Assembly (NCBI RefSeq): GCF_010537335.1
Contig: NZ_AP019711.1
Span: 1,240,001 to 1,304,000, forward strand
Direction: 5' to 3'
From: Amedibacterium intestinale
GTDB lineage: Bacteria; Bacillota_I; Bacilli_A; Erysipelotrichales; Erysipelotrichaceae
Length of the DNA stretch: 64,000 bases
In this document: piece by piece, positions 21,001-28,510 of the stretch
Position numbering within the stretch: the first letter of the stretch is position 1
How the letters are laid out: every line of letters begins with the position of its first letter
Notes under the pieces: model-generated
Databases searched by the model: none
What the model was told of the DNA's origin: nothing
What the model saw: only the letters and a program-made list of their open reading frames with translations
Position numbers and translations under genes: made by a program

Positions 21001-22779
21001 ACCACGAGGTCCTAACCACAAGCCAAAGTTTGAACCAAACTGTTGAACTTGTAAACTGGAATCATATAATTCATTTGGAAATTTACCTGGATCTCTATTA
21101 AAATCCCAGAATGAATTATAGTTAATCCAACCATCATCCACAACATAAGAATCAAGTGGATTTACGCCATGCTGTGTAAAGCCTTTTTCTATTTCGTAGA
21201 AGCTGCTCTTGATATTTTCAGCAGTAATATTTTTCATATTGTCATACCAAGAGTTAAATTGCTGTCTAAATTCAGTTGGAGTAGCAATCGTTTCGATATA
21301 TTCATAGAAATCTGATTGTACTACCAGGTAATCTGTACTTCTTGCTGCCCCAACAACACTATCCCATGTAACCATTTTCCCTGGCTGTTCATTCGCACCA
21401 TTATAATTATTATACTCCGTAAATTGTTCATCTATAGCTAAAGATTTTCCATAGTGATAACGAATAAATCCGTTTTGTTTCTGTGTTTGACTGTTTAATC
21501 TAATTTTATTTTCAGACTGTGGAAACTCACATCCCCAATACATCGCACCTACATAATAAGGTTGTCCTAATTCTAAGTAATCACCTTTCATATTTGCCAT
21601 ATCAGGATTATCATTCAATTCAGGAATCGTCCAATAATTTTTTGTTTTATCCCCTAATTTATAACTTGTTGAAGCATCTTCTTCTGCAAAATCCATATTT
21701 TCTAGATCAATGTAATCAATCTTAGTATTTTCTGCATCTGCTTCTGGAACACTGATTTCCAAATGTTTACGCATGAAAGAATCTCCATCTTTCATCGTAA
21801 TGACTTCTTTAATTGTATATTCAACACCACTTACTTCTTTTGGTTCAAAAGTGAAAGTCAGAGTTTTAACCCCTTTACTTTCTTTTAATACAGGTTCTCC
21901 CTTTACTTTTAAATCACTCGCTTGAAGTGTTTGAGCCTCTTCTTTTCTTGTTCTATCTAATAATGACGTATTATTTTCGTCTAATACATCAACTTCTGAA
22001 GCAGACATAACTTTATTTCTGTTATCTGGTTTACCATTTGTACCATCTTGCCAATGATATGTTTTTGTTGCAACAAACTTGATTTTAGAAGTACTGACAG
22101 GTTTTTCAAATTCAATAATTGTTTCTCCTTCAGCATTCATTGCATGTTTATCTCCAATTTGTTTCCAGCTATTATCACCATCATCAAAGTAGTATAGTTT
22201 AGCTTCTTCTACACGCCCCGTACAATTCCATTTTACTCCACTGTCATATCGAGGTACATATTTAAATTTCTTTACTTCTGCTTTTCTACCAATTGCAATT
22301 TCGAATGATAATTCCGTACCAGCTACATAATTATTAGCGTCTTTAGAGGCCCAGAAGTTACTTGAATCCTTAGAACTCAATACCTGATCAGTCAAATTGC
22401 TGATTTTTCCTTCTCCTGTTCCTACAGCATCACTAACATTTACCTTTGATTTACCTTCAATTTCTTTAGGTAATGTCTTAATCACGAATTCTTCACTAGA
22501 TGCCGGAGTTAATACCTTAGGCGTTTCTCCAGTACGATAGTTTGTGATTTTTTCAGTCTTCAGTTTACTGTCTGTTAAACTAAACGTACGAGTAATATAC
22601 TCATTCCCGAAAGTATATTGATTTTCATTTTGAGTTAAAGATACAATACCAGTTTGTTCTTTTTCAGCAACATTTTCTTGTGCTTGCACATAATCTGAAC
22701 TTAAAGGTAAAATTGCTCCCCAGCTCATGCAAAGTGCCATAAACACCACTGCACCTTTATAAATCCCTTTTTTCTTCAT
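18037..22779 (-). CDS. Secreted multidomain GH36-like glycoside hydrolase
   Basis: A 1580-residue surface protein with a signal peptide (about 1-33, KKKGIYKG core then hydrophobic, cut near VQA) and an N-terminal beta-sandwich with an inserted F5/8-C-like module (about 130-270). The TIM-barrel catalytic domain (about 500-850) has nucleophile candidate Asp652 in YWKLDGML and acid/base candidate Asp726 in MQNTGDSG; this K-x-D pattern fits clan GH-D, families 27 and 36. Next come a LamG-like domain (about 1070-1230), an F5/8-C domain (about 1270-1400), two FIVAR repeats (about 1400-1530), a Pro/Glu-rich spacer, and a C-terminal membrane helix with basic tail. An alpha-galactosidase or alpha-N-acetylgalactosaminidase acting on mucin or plant glycan is plausible; the substrate is unproven. 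It is surrounded by insertion sequences. Ribosome site is weak (AGAAGAG). Confidence 0.8.
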   Translation of the reverse strand: MKKKGIYKGAVVFMALCMSWGAILPLSSDYVQAQENVAEKEQTGIVSLTQNENQYTFGNEYITRTFSLTDSKLKTEKITNYRTGETPKVLTPASSEEFVIKTLPKEIEGKSKVNVSDAVGTGEGKISNLTDQVLSSKDSSNFWASKDANNYVAGTELSFEIAIGRKAEVKKFKYVPRYDSGVKWNCTGRVEEAKLYYFDDGDNSWKQIGDKHAMNAEGETIIEFEKPVSTSKIKFVATKTYHWQDGTNGKPDNRNKVMSASEVDVLDENNTSLLDRTRKEEAQTLQASDLKVKGEPVLKESKGVKTLTFTFEPKEVSGVEYTIKEVITMKDGDSFMRKHLEISVPEADAENTKIDYIDLENMDFAEEDASTSYKLGDKTKNYWTIPELNDNPDMANMKGDYLELGQPYYVGAMYWGCEFPQSENKIRLNSQTQKQNGFIRYHYGKSLAIDEQFTEYNNYNGANEQPGKMVTWDSVVGAARSTDYLVVQSDFYEYIETIATPTEFRQQFNSWYDNMKNITAENIKSSFYEIEKGFTQHGVNPLDSYVVDDGWINYNSFWDFNRDPGKFPNELYDSSLQVQQFGSNFGLWLGPRGGYGTQTMIANWIAKNNLGSVNHQSGNDINISDARYLNKLVNDIFVNYQEKFDINYWKLDGMLLKPSTAEGNYHVTGGDFYTISETYERWTDMFEDMRAQRGDKGLWLNMTSYTNPSPWHVQWVNSVWMQNTGDSGFNYKFNATDQEAMLTYRDGDYYDFFNENQWQLPNKYFYNHDPVYAKTANSAPGGKPNYLINYSDEELREHLYMLGTRGTAFWEYYYSPSMFDDDKWDINAEAANWIEDNFDILQKSKMFGGNPETGEVYGYSCWNGNEGIVSIRNPKDVEQTYTLTYDRLVGVNEGMKDVYGRVVVGNVDKYQTNKPLSYDEKVTFTLKPKEVLIMQYGEKDTTSATVKSIHGDDKVVELEFNETIRTPKAENFKVTNNEVEKVTLKEDLRTVELTLKEEVKDLSDIEVKVNGVKDVTGNTSSLTVVDDYYKDDIVNSVVNRQLNGKEISKGKTLSIDGSGGFTVLGTLETASKGVEIMRQENGYSVGIDEEGYLTFTLNGTTANSKYVKKTRQDDGSVTSETKGMIADGKKHQFAAVKEVNGMLKLYIDGELVGSAYNKANKDLELEKGELVFAKGLEGKTSYITLLDRALAFDEITDYVDEKDINGNVVARSVNKEVKLSAFDVTENEVISEKSDRPFTQVNDGVKDTNNYLELTDTSDQKLHSRYVEIDLGTACELNKLHLTRYFGDNRTYGPTAIVLSNDKDFKDKTVVFNSDKDGTVHNLGKGKDDLYQETADGKEIVLDQPETARYIRIYVNGNNNKTSTSDHIVEFEAYGTKKGRPADSIYRIDFSRLEALVNEDLSKTYTKTSIKEYNKVAKDTLKAAEKLLANQNTASDEEVEKLIEKINAHRQVLVKRADTTKANELLDSLSSLNENEYTKDSWKKFESARKALEKAVQDTSDINETQMNDLISSLKYAKDNLVKKEQIPGKPENPEQPGKPENPEQSEGPSTGNGVNLPLLFSLLAGSGLVLGYETKKRKK

Positions 22780-23165
22780 ACTCTTCTAGGCAAGATTTCC
22801 CTATCAACGATTGGGCGGAATTACTTTTTCTTTTCTTAATTTCACTTTTACTTGCCAACGTAATTCCGTTTTCAGTATAACATTCTAACTAATTTGTATA
22901 AATAATTTTTACTTTTATCACTCCTTTATAATTTAGAGCCCACTGCCCACTTGATGTATGCGTTTTCAAAGTGTTGCCTTAATAGTTTATTATATAATTG
23001 GCACTATGTCAAGTTTTTTAATACATTTGATAGAGTAAAAAGTTATGGGATAGAAAAAAGTAACAAACTCTGCTATAGTGATATTGAAGATATACACAAA
23101 GACTGGTCTGTTACTTTTCCTTGGAACCAGCCATAAGGGAGGTCCTTGTATGAATAGTATATCAC
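22780..23165. other. Region upstream of the glycosidase, with inverted repeat
   Basis: Holds CGGAATTAC (22816-22824) and GTAATTCCG (22860-22868), a perfect 9-bp inverted repeat separated by 35 bp, and a possible minus-strand -10 TATACT at 22874-22879. An AAGGAGTG reading leftward near 22920 has no gene behind it. The rest, toward 23165, is the left flank of the ISLre2-type element. Confidence 0.45.
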
Positions 23166-24566
23166 ATGTTCCCTGAATCAGGTCATAATTCTGCTAATTA
23201 TTTTCTTTCCTCTACTTTTTCTTTCCTTGAATCTATGGACGGCATCATCAATCCCGATTTCCCTGCGATTCTTTACGCTACTCTTGTTCATTGTTTACAA
23301 TATGATATGAATAATTTTGCTTTACACATTTTTAATTCTGCTATTCACGCTATTGATTCCGCTTTTCGCGGCAATCCCGCAAGGACTCTTCATACTGTTT
23401 TTGGTGATCTTACTTTTAACCGCACTCTTTATAACGACAAACATGATAAACATCATCTTTTCTGCTATGTTGATCATGTCCTTGGCATCCCTAAATATAT
23501 CCAATATGATCCTTGTATACGTTCTCTGATTTTTACCTATGCTCTTAAATTCAATTCTATGGAAAAGGTCGGTCTGGTTATCGGTGATTTGATACAAGGT
23601 TTTTCTTTTGGCCTAAATAATAGAAAATTAAAAGCTATCTCAAAACAGACAGTTTCTAATATTCTACACTTTTGTCCTTCTTTTTCTATTTCACCTGTTC
23701 GCTGCGAAAATACTCCAGATCATTTGTACATCATATCTGATGAAAAAAATAAATCGCTGCAGCATGAGCACTCAGATAATGATAAAGCTAGGAAAGCAAT
23801 GATTAAAATGGCAGTCATTTTTGAAGGTGTCGAGCGTGCTGGCAATAGAAATAAACTTATCAACCCTTATACAGTAACGGGTTTTGGAAATACTTTTTGG
23901 CAAGATGTTTTAGACATCTTGCATGCACGTTATGATATGGACAAAGTGAAGCTGATAACAACCATGGGAGACAGTGTCCCCTGGATCTATGCTTCTGCTT
24001 CAGAATTAAAGACAGATAAAACAAACACCAGGTTCTTACTGGATGCATTTCATGCGAAACAGGCAATCAATAGAATCAGTACAAAAATGGAGAACAGGGA
24101 GCTGTTGAGTTACTATCTGATTCATGATGAAATAAAGGAATTCAAATATCTGGTAAATCTAATATCCCTAAACAAGAAAGAGGATAGAAAACAGAGAATC
24201 AATAAACAATGGAATTACATACGTACAAGATGGAAAGATGCTGTTGCAATATTTCAGTCCTCAGTTGGCTGCCCAATGGAATCACACATAGAACATAATC
24301 TGGCAACATTGATCAGCAGTGTACCGAAAGCCTATGGCAGAGGATGGCTTGAAAAACTTGTAGGATTTATCGCATTAGACAAGAATGGATATGATATGCA
24401 GGAGATGTATTTAAAAGCAGCGACGATAAAACAAGCTGATGATATTGTGAACTTTGATAAGCAGTTAGACTTAAGTATGTTTGATAAGAAGCCAGATACC
24501 TATGATAAAGGTAATAGTGGAAAAACAATACAAAACTTATTAAGAAGTATATCTAATAATTATTGA
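23166..24566 (+). CDS. ISLre2-family (UPF0236) transposase
   Basis: A 466-residue protein. N-terminal FPESGHNSANYFLSSTFSF, middle TFNRTLYNDKHDK, catalytic-region motifs LYIISDEK, LITTMGDSVPWIYA and FLLDAFHAKQAI, and C-terminal GCPMESHIEHNLATLIS. These follow the order seen in ISLre2/UPF0236 transposases. An AAGGGAGG site instead precedes an ATG at 23150 (MNSISHV, then stop) one base out of phase. The true N-terminus may therefore be broken by a one-base frameshift, with translation restarting at 23166. IS ends were not confidently found. Confidence 0.8.
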   Translation: MFPESGHNSANYFLSSTFSFLESMDGIINPDFPAILYATLVHCLQYDMNNFALHIFNSAIHAIDSAFRGNPARTLHTVFGDLTFNRTLYNDKHDKHHLFCYVDHVLGIPKYIQYDPCIRSLIFTYALKFNSMEKVGLVIGDLIQGFSFGLNNRKLKAISKQTVSNILHFCPSFSISPVRCENTPDHLYIISDEKNKSLQHEHSDNDKARKAMIKMAVIFEGVERAGNRNKLINPYTVTGFGNTFWQDVLDILHARYDMDKVKLITTMGDSVPWIYASASELKTDKTNTRFLLDAFHAKQAINRISTKMENRELLSYYLIHDEIKEFKYLVNLISLNKKEDRKQRINKQWNYIRTRWKDAVAIFQSSVGCPMESHIEHNLATLISSVPKAYGRGWLEKLVGFIALDKNGYDMQEMYLKAATIKQADDIVNFDKQLDLSMFDKKPDTYDKGNSGKTIQNLLRSISNNY

Positions 24567-24677
24567 CATTTAATAAAAAAGAGGGTTTGTCAAGGAAAAT
24601 GTGTAAGTAAATTTTAAATACATATTGAAATATGTATTATGCAAAACATTGTTTAAAAGTAAGTGATGATAAGCACC

Positions 24678-24721
24678 AAAAGCCAGGTAGTTCTATCAAA
24701 TAGCTGCCTGGCTTTTTTTAT
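24678..24721 (+). terminator. Strong orphan hairpin-terminator
   Basis: AAAAGCCAGGTAG pairs with CTGCCTGGCTTTT, followed by T's. No gene ends within 100 bp, so it may finish a non-coding RNA or be a remnant. Confidence 0.6.
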
Positions 24722-24728
24722 GTTACGG

Positions 24729-24793
24729 AAAACTCAGCGAAGTACCGCTGAGTTTGGGAAGACTTTAGTCAGTTGAAGTATGCAAAGCATACG
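24729..24793 (+). repeat. Two consecutive perfect hairpins
   Basis: AACTCAGCG / CGCTGAGTT (hexanucleotide loop) and GTATGC-AAA-GCATAC lie about 20 bp apart. Short stem-loops like the second occur at ends of IS200/IS605 elements; no transposase or TnpB gene is present. Confidence 0.45.
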
Positions 24794-24840
24794 AAACAAA
24801 AAACCACCTGCTACTGAGGTGAACCCATAAAATTGGACAC

Positions 24841-24909
24841 GAGAGTGTAATATAAACCGTGTAAGTTGAGAACGTACGGCTCAACTCACACGGTTTATAT
24901 TACACTCTC
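24841..24909. repeat. 69-bp palindromic MITE-like element with IS256-type ends
   Basis: Two 30-bp arms (GAGAGTGTAATATAAACCGT onward) with a single mismatch enclose a 9-base loop AACGTACGG. It matches the end at 16523-16616 nearly base for base, but both ends are joined directly with no transposase between. Confidence 0.75.
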
Positions 24910-25421
24910 AAAAAAGAAAGATTTCTCTATAATAATCTATCTTCTTTATAATTCCCATAAACTTTTGACTCTATCAATACATTTAACTATTATTTTTTTC
25001 TTATTTGTTACTATTCACAACCAAATATGAAATATATGATACCTATAAAAAAAATTTAAATCAGCAGAAAATATATCCATTTATACTTACTTTTTTTTAC
25101 ATTTCATCTAATTTATGAATTAGCGATGTATAGTAATCCTTATTTGTATAAGACTTTTTCACTATTATAATATTGTATGAAATATTTATATCCATCTCTG
25201 TCTCTGTAAAACTATAGGCAAATTACTAAATCAGCTTCGAATCAAAACTTTTTTTGAACACTTCGCAGTCGACATACCTTTGAATAAAATTTTACTAATT
25301 CAAAAATGCTGTAAATTTTTTCTACAAGATAGCAGATGAAATCTTATCTGCAAACCACAGAATACATCATCTATATAATTTATGGCAGAAAGACTTCTGC
25401 TTTGTTTTTATTATCATATTA

Positions 25422-25450
25422 AAAAAAGGTTACTGTTTTATCAGCAACCA
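25422..25450 (-). terminator. Terminator of the PepSY lipoprotein gene
   Basis: Minus-strand GGTTGCTG / CAGTAACC hairpin followed by seven T's. Confidence 0.8.
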
Positions 25451-25473
25451 TTCTAACTATATATGCATTTTAA

Positions 25474-25986
25474 TTATCTGCTATCAGAATCAAAGTTTAA
25501 TATTTCTCCCGTTGTTGTACTAATATCACAAGAATATTCTTTATTACCTGCATCAAAATCAATATCATAAACTTCTATTCCATTTTCTTTATCTAATTTA
25601 ACTTTAACATTTTTCACATTCTCAGAAGAAACTTGAAATTTCTCATATGCTATTTGCAAAGCTTCATCTTGTGTTATTTTTTGATTACTTGAACCTGTTT
25701 TATCTTTTGTTACTTCAGGCATATTTTGTGCCATAGAAATCACTTGTTTCTCTTCAATTTTTCCACTCTTACTTATTTCATAGAAATAGCTATTGGAAGT
25801 ATTTTGAAAATGAAATACATATTCATCATCTTCCATTCCTTCACTTGTAAACGTTACTTCTGCTTCCTTTACTTTGGCATCTTCCAACGCAATCTTTTTC
25901 GCCTCTTCGCTTGTCACCTTTCTTTGACAAGCCGTTAATCCAAACATCAATATTGCACTTGCTGCTACATATACTAGCTTATTCAT
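25474..25986 (-). CDS. Lipoprotein with two PepSY domains
   Basis: A 170-residue precursor whose signal peptide ends in the lipobox LTAC (lipid-modified Cys20). Two PepSY-type repeats follow: about 24-85 (TSEEAKKIALEDAKVKEAEV...) and about 100-168 (ITQDEALQIAYEKFQV...). By family it would sit on the outer face of the membrane; PepSY domains are often linked to protease inhibition, but the target is unknown. Monocistronic with its own terminator. Confidence 0.85.
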   Translation of the reverse strand: MNKLVYVAASAILMFGLTACQRKVTSEEAKKIALEDAKVKEAEVTFTSEGMEDDEYVFHFQNTSNSYFYEISKSGKIEEKQVISMAQNMPEVTKDKTGSSNQKITQDEALQIAYEKFQVSSENVKNVKVKLDKENGIEVYDIDFDAGNKEYSCDISTTTGEILNFDSDSR

Positions 25987-26063
25987 AATACAATTCCTCC
26001 TAACACTTCATCAAATCATAGTAATTCTATAGTATACATCTTATAGAATACCCATAATTTCAA

Positions 26064-26091
26064 AAAAAAGACCGTACAAGAACAGTCTTTT
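26064..26091 (-). terminator. Terminator after the flavodoxin gene
   Basis: AAAGAC / GTCTTT stem on the minus strand, followed by a long T-run. Confidence 0.75.
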
Positions 26092-26604
26092 CTATTTACA
26101 TGATTTTAAAATCACTTGTGCAAACACCTTTGCCTGTATAAAATCATCTTCATTTGGGTGTTTTGAAGCTCGATCAAAATTATCAATCATCTGCTGTACT
26201 TTATTTTTGTCCACACTTGTTTCCAGCATATTCTCATAACGCTTACGAATTCCCAAAGGCATTTTCCCCTGGCACATAAATCCGTCTACATAGGTACAAT
26301 CATCTTCTATAAACGCACTAACCCTTTGTAGAATGGAATTAAAATATTCTTGTGAGCCTCCAAAACCACATGTACCAAATAGGGCAATTTGTTTTCCATG
26401 TAGATTTCCTAAAAAATCCATCATATCTTGTGAACAGCATCCTTTATCTGTCCAAAATCCAGCAAAAATCATATCTGCCTGTTTTGCAGCTTCATTAACT
26501 TCTCCAAAATATACAACATCTTCTTTAGGAAGTTCTTGTGCAATAACCTCCGCAAGTTTTTTCGTATTTCCAGTATTACTGGAATATATTACTGCATAGC
26601 GCAT
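26092..26604 (-). CDS. Flavodoxin-family protein
   Basis: About 170 residues from the ATG at 26604, with AAGGAG nine bases upstream; the ATG nine bases earlier touches the ribosome site. The N-terminal FMN phosphate loop is YSSNTGNTKKLA, followed by FAGFWTDKGCCSQD and FGTCGFGG, which line the flavin in this group. It should carry electrons as FMN. The GFWTDKG segment recalls the flavodoxin-like partners (BilS) of gut bilirubin reductases, but no reductase is adjacent, so that is only a possibility. It follows the sugar kinase gene by about 40 bp and may be co-transcribed. Confidence 0.8.
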   Translation of the reverse strand: MRYAVIYSSNTGNTKKLAEVIAQELPKEDVVYFGEVNEAAKQADMIFAGFWTDKGCCSQDMMDFLGNLHGKQIALFGTCGFGGSQEYFNSILQRVSAFIEDDCTYVDGFMCQGKMPLGIRKRYENMLETSVDKNKVQQMIDNFDRASKHPNEDDFIQAKVFAQVILKSCK

Positions 26605-26645
26605 ACTGCTCATCTCCTTCTTTTCTATTGTAACACTTTTTCATT

Positions 26646-27563
26646 TTAAAACAAAGAATTTGACATCTTTTGAAGAATACTCTCAACCATTTCTTTTGAA
26701 GCGATTCCTTTTGAAAAAGCTGTTGCATTTCCACAGGAAACTCCTATTTTTAATGCATCGCGCATCGTAAATTTCTTTTCATAAGCATAAAGAAATCCTG
26801 CTACCATAGAATCCCCTGCCCCTACAGAATTTACAACTTCTCCTCTCAGTGCAGCACATTCTAAAACATCTCCATTTTTACAAACTAAAATTGCTCCATC
26901 ACCTGCTAAGGATACTAATATATTTTGTGCGCCTGCTTTCTGCAAAAGTTTAGCATAACATATAAGTTCTTCTTTTGTATAAATTTTTACATCAAATAAT
27001 TCTTCTAATTCTTGTTTATTGGGTTTTATTAAAAAAGGATGGTATGCCAATGTATGCCTCAATACTTCACTTGATGCATCTACTATGATTTTTATTTTTT
27101 TATCTTTTACTCTTTGCATAATATCTGCATATGTCGTTTCACTCATTCCTTTTGAAAGACTTCCACTTAATATCAAAATATCATTTTCTTTTAATTCTTC
27201 TAATTGGTTGATTAGCAATTCCATATGCATTGGTGAAACAATTGGTCCTTGTCCATTTATTTCACTTTCTTCTTCCGCATGTATTTTTACATTGACCCTA
27301 GTAACTCCTTCATCAACTTCTATAAACATTGGATTGATGCCATAATCTTTCACACCTTGAACAAATGCTTTTCCTGTAAAACCTGCCACAAATCCAAATG
27401 CATAACTATCAACACCAAGTATTTTCAACATATGAGAAACATTTATACCTTTCCCACCAAATATAAAATCTTCTTTTTGAATACGAGTGATTCCCCCAAT
27501 ACATAACCTAGGAAATTCCACTACATAATCAATAGAAGGATTCATGGTAACTGTATAAATCAT
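26646..27563 (-). CDS. fruK: 1-phosphofructokinase family sugar kinase
   Basis: A 305-residue PfkB-type kinase with N-terminal TMNPSIDYVVEF, substrate-site GGKGINVSHMLKILG, and the C-terminal ATP/anion-hole motif VNSVGAGDSMVAGF with catalytic Asp. Best fit is fructose-1-phosphate to fructose-1,6-bisphosphate (FruK); the LacC tagatose-6-phosphate kinase is a close alternative. There is no fructose EII gene next to it, unlike the usual fru operon. It lies between a HAD phosphatase and a flavodoxin gene on the same strand. Confidence 0.8.
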   Translation of the reverse strand: MIYTVTMNPSIDYVVEFPRLCIGGITRIQKEDFIFGGKGINVSHMLKILGVDSYAFGFVAGFTGKAFVQGVKDYGINPMFIEVDEGVTRVNVKIHAEEESEINGQGPIVSPMHMELLINQLEELKENDILILSGSLSKGMSETTYADIMQRVKDKKIKIIVDASSEVLRHTLAYHPFLIKPNKQELEELFDVKIYTKEELICYAKLLQKAGAQNILVSLAGDGAILVCKNGDVLECAALRGEVVNSVGAGDSMVAGFLYAYEKKFTMRDALKIGVSCGNATAFSKGIASKEMVESILQKMSNSLF

Positions 27564-27609
27564 AACTCTTCCTCCATTTCCTTTTTTCAGAAATATACAA
27601 AAAATAAAA

Positions 27610-28431
27610 CTAACTTTTGCTTATTTCTGGAAATGCTTTAAATAAAGATAATGCAATACCGTCTTTATCATTTGATTCAGTAATTTCATCTGCGATTAAT
27701 TTAATAGGTTTCACTGCATTACCCATAGCTACTCCATGCCCTGCATACTGCAACATAGTTAAATCATTCATTTCATCTCCAAAAGCAATAATTTCCTCTC
27801 TTGAAATCTGTAATTCATTTGTTATTTTCTTTAAAGAAGCTCCTTTATCGATACCATTTGGAACTACTTCAATATAAAAAGGTGCAGATGTATATATACT
27901 TAACCTATCTCCAAACGGGATACGGAAATCTTCAAAGCGTTCCTTTAAATATGCCTCTGGTGCACTGATTAAAAATTTATTTGGTTCATAATCTATATAA
28001 TCTCTTAAATCTTCAACAACCTCAACTCCCATATTACAAGCAGATGCCTCATATTGCAGCTTGTATGTGTCCTCTTTATCTGTAATTACATTTTCCCCTT
28101 TATGTATCATAATATTTAAATTTAATGCCTTCGCATTGTTGATAATTGGCTTTATATATTTTTTTGGAATCGTACAGGAATATACTTCGTTTTGTGCAGG
28201 ATAATCACACACATAAGCTCCATTATAACTTAACAAATAACCTCCATATACATCCATCATTAATTCTTTTGCTTCTTTATACAATCCAGGTGTTGGTCTT
28301 CCGCTAGCCAACACTAGTTTTACTCCCAACTTTTGTGCTTCTATTAAAGCGTATTTCGTAAGTGGTGATATTTCTTTCTGACTATTTGTCAGTGTCCCAT
28401 CCATATCCATAACAATTAATTTATATTTCAT
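27610..28431 (-). CDS. Cof-type HAD phosphatase
   Basis: About 273 residues from the ATG at 28431, with GGAGG five bases upstream. HAD motif I is DMDGTLTNSQ, motif II is in LVLASGRP, and the C-terminal motif is FGDEMNDLTMLQYAGHGVAMGNA. Length and cap type fit HAD subfamily IIB (Cof) phosphatases of sugar phosphates and cofactors. Specific substrate unknown. Separated from the manA upstream by a terminator, so it probably heads its own unit with the kinase. Confidence 0.88.
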   Translation of the reverse strand: MKYKLIVMDMDGTLTNSQKEISPLTKYALIEAQKLGVKLVLASGRPTPGLYKEAKELMMDVYGGYLLSYNGAYVCDYPAQNEVYSCTIPKKYIKPIINNAKALNLNIMIHKGENVITDKEDTYKLQYEASACNMGVEVVEDLRDYIDYEPNKFLISAPEAYLKERFEDFRIPFGDRLSIYTSAPFYIEVVPNGIDKGASLKKITNELQISREEIIAFGDEMNDLTMLQYAGHGVAMGNAVKPIKLIADEITESNDKDGIALSLFKAFPEISKS

Positions 28432-28489
28432 AAGTCCCTCCATCCAGCACGAATCTTTTCCTGTGCCAAATAACTCCTTCTTAAAAGAA

Positions 28490-28507
28490 AATCCCTTTTC
28501 AGGGATT
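28490..28507 (-). terminator. Terminator of the HAD-manA unit
   Basis: Minus-strand AATCCCT / AGGGATT with GAAA loop, followed by TTCTTTT. Confidence 0.75.
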
Positions 28508-28510
28508 CTA

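Larger units (their letters stand above)
24567..25421. other. Gene-free stretch of IS ends and hairpins
   Basis: About 850 bp without a credible gene. In order it holds a solo end ATGTGTAAGTAA near 24598 like that of the IS256 at 37.5 kb, a strong hairpin-terminator at 24678-24721, two further hairpins, an IS3-like end (TGAGGTGAACCCATAAAATT near 24815) and the palindrome at 24841-24909. After 24910 only AT-rich DNA. Confidence 0.5.

Noticed and set aside
22985-24620. Exact terminal repeats for the ISLre2-type element
   Set aside because: TGTCAAG motifs occur on both sides (about 23007 and 24589) but in the same orientation and with little further similarity, so no boundaries are claimed.
16523-24909. 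Composite transposon carrying the glycosidase between two IS256-type copies
   Set aside because: The ends are related and flank the gene, but one copy is a truncated stub and the other a joined pair of ends without transposase. They lack the two full IS copies and a common target duplication.
24678-24909. CRISPR array suggested by successive hairpins
   Set aside because: The hairpins differ in sequence, there are no equal-length spacers and no cas genes.
14922-25000. Genomic island integrated at tRNA-Thr
   Set aside because: The IS cluster begins right after the tRNA, but I find no repeat of the tRNA 3' end at the far side and no integrase gene.
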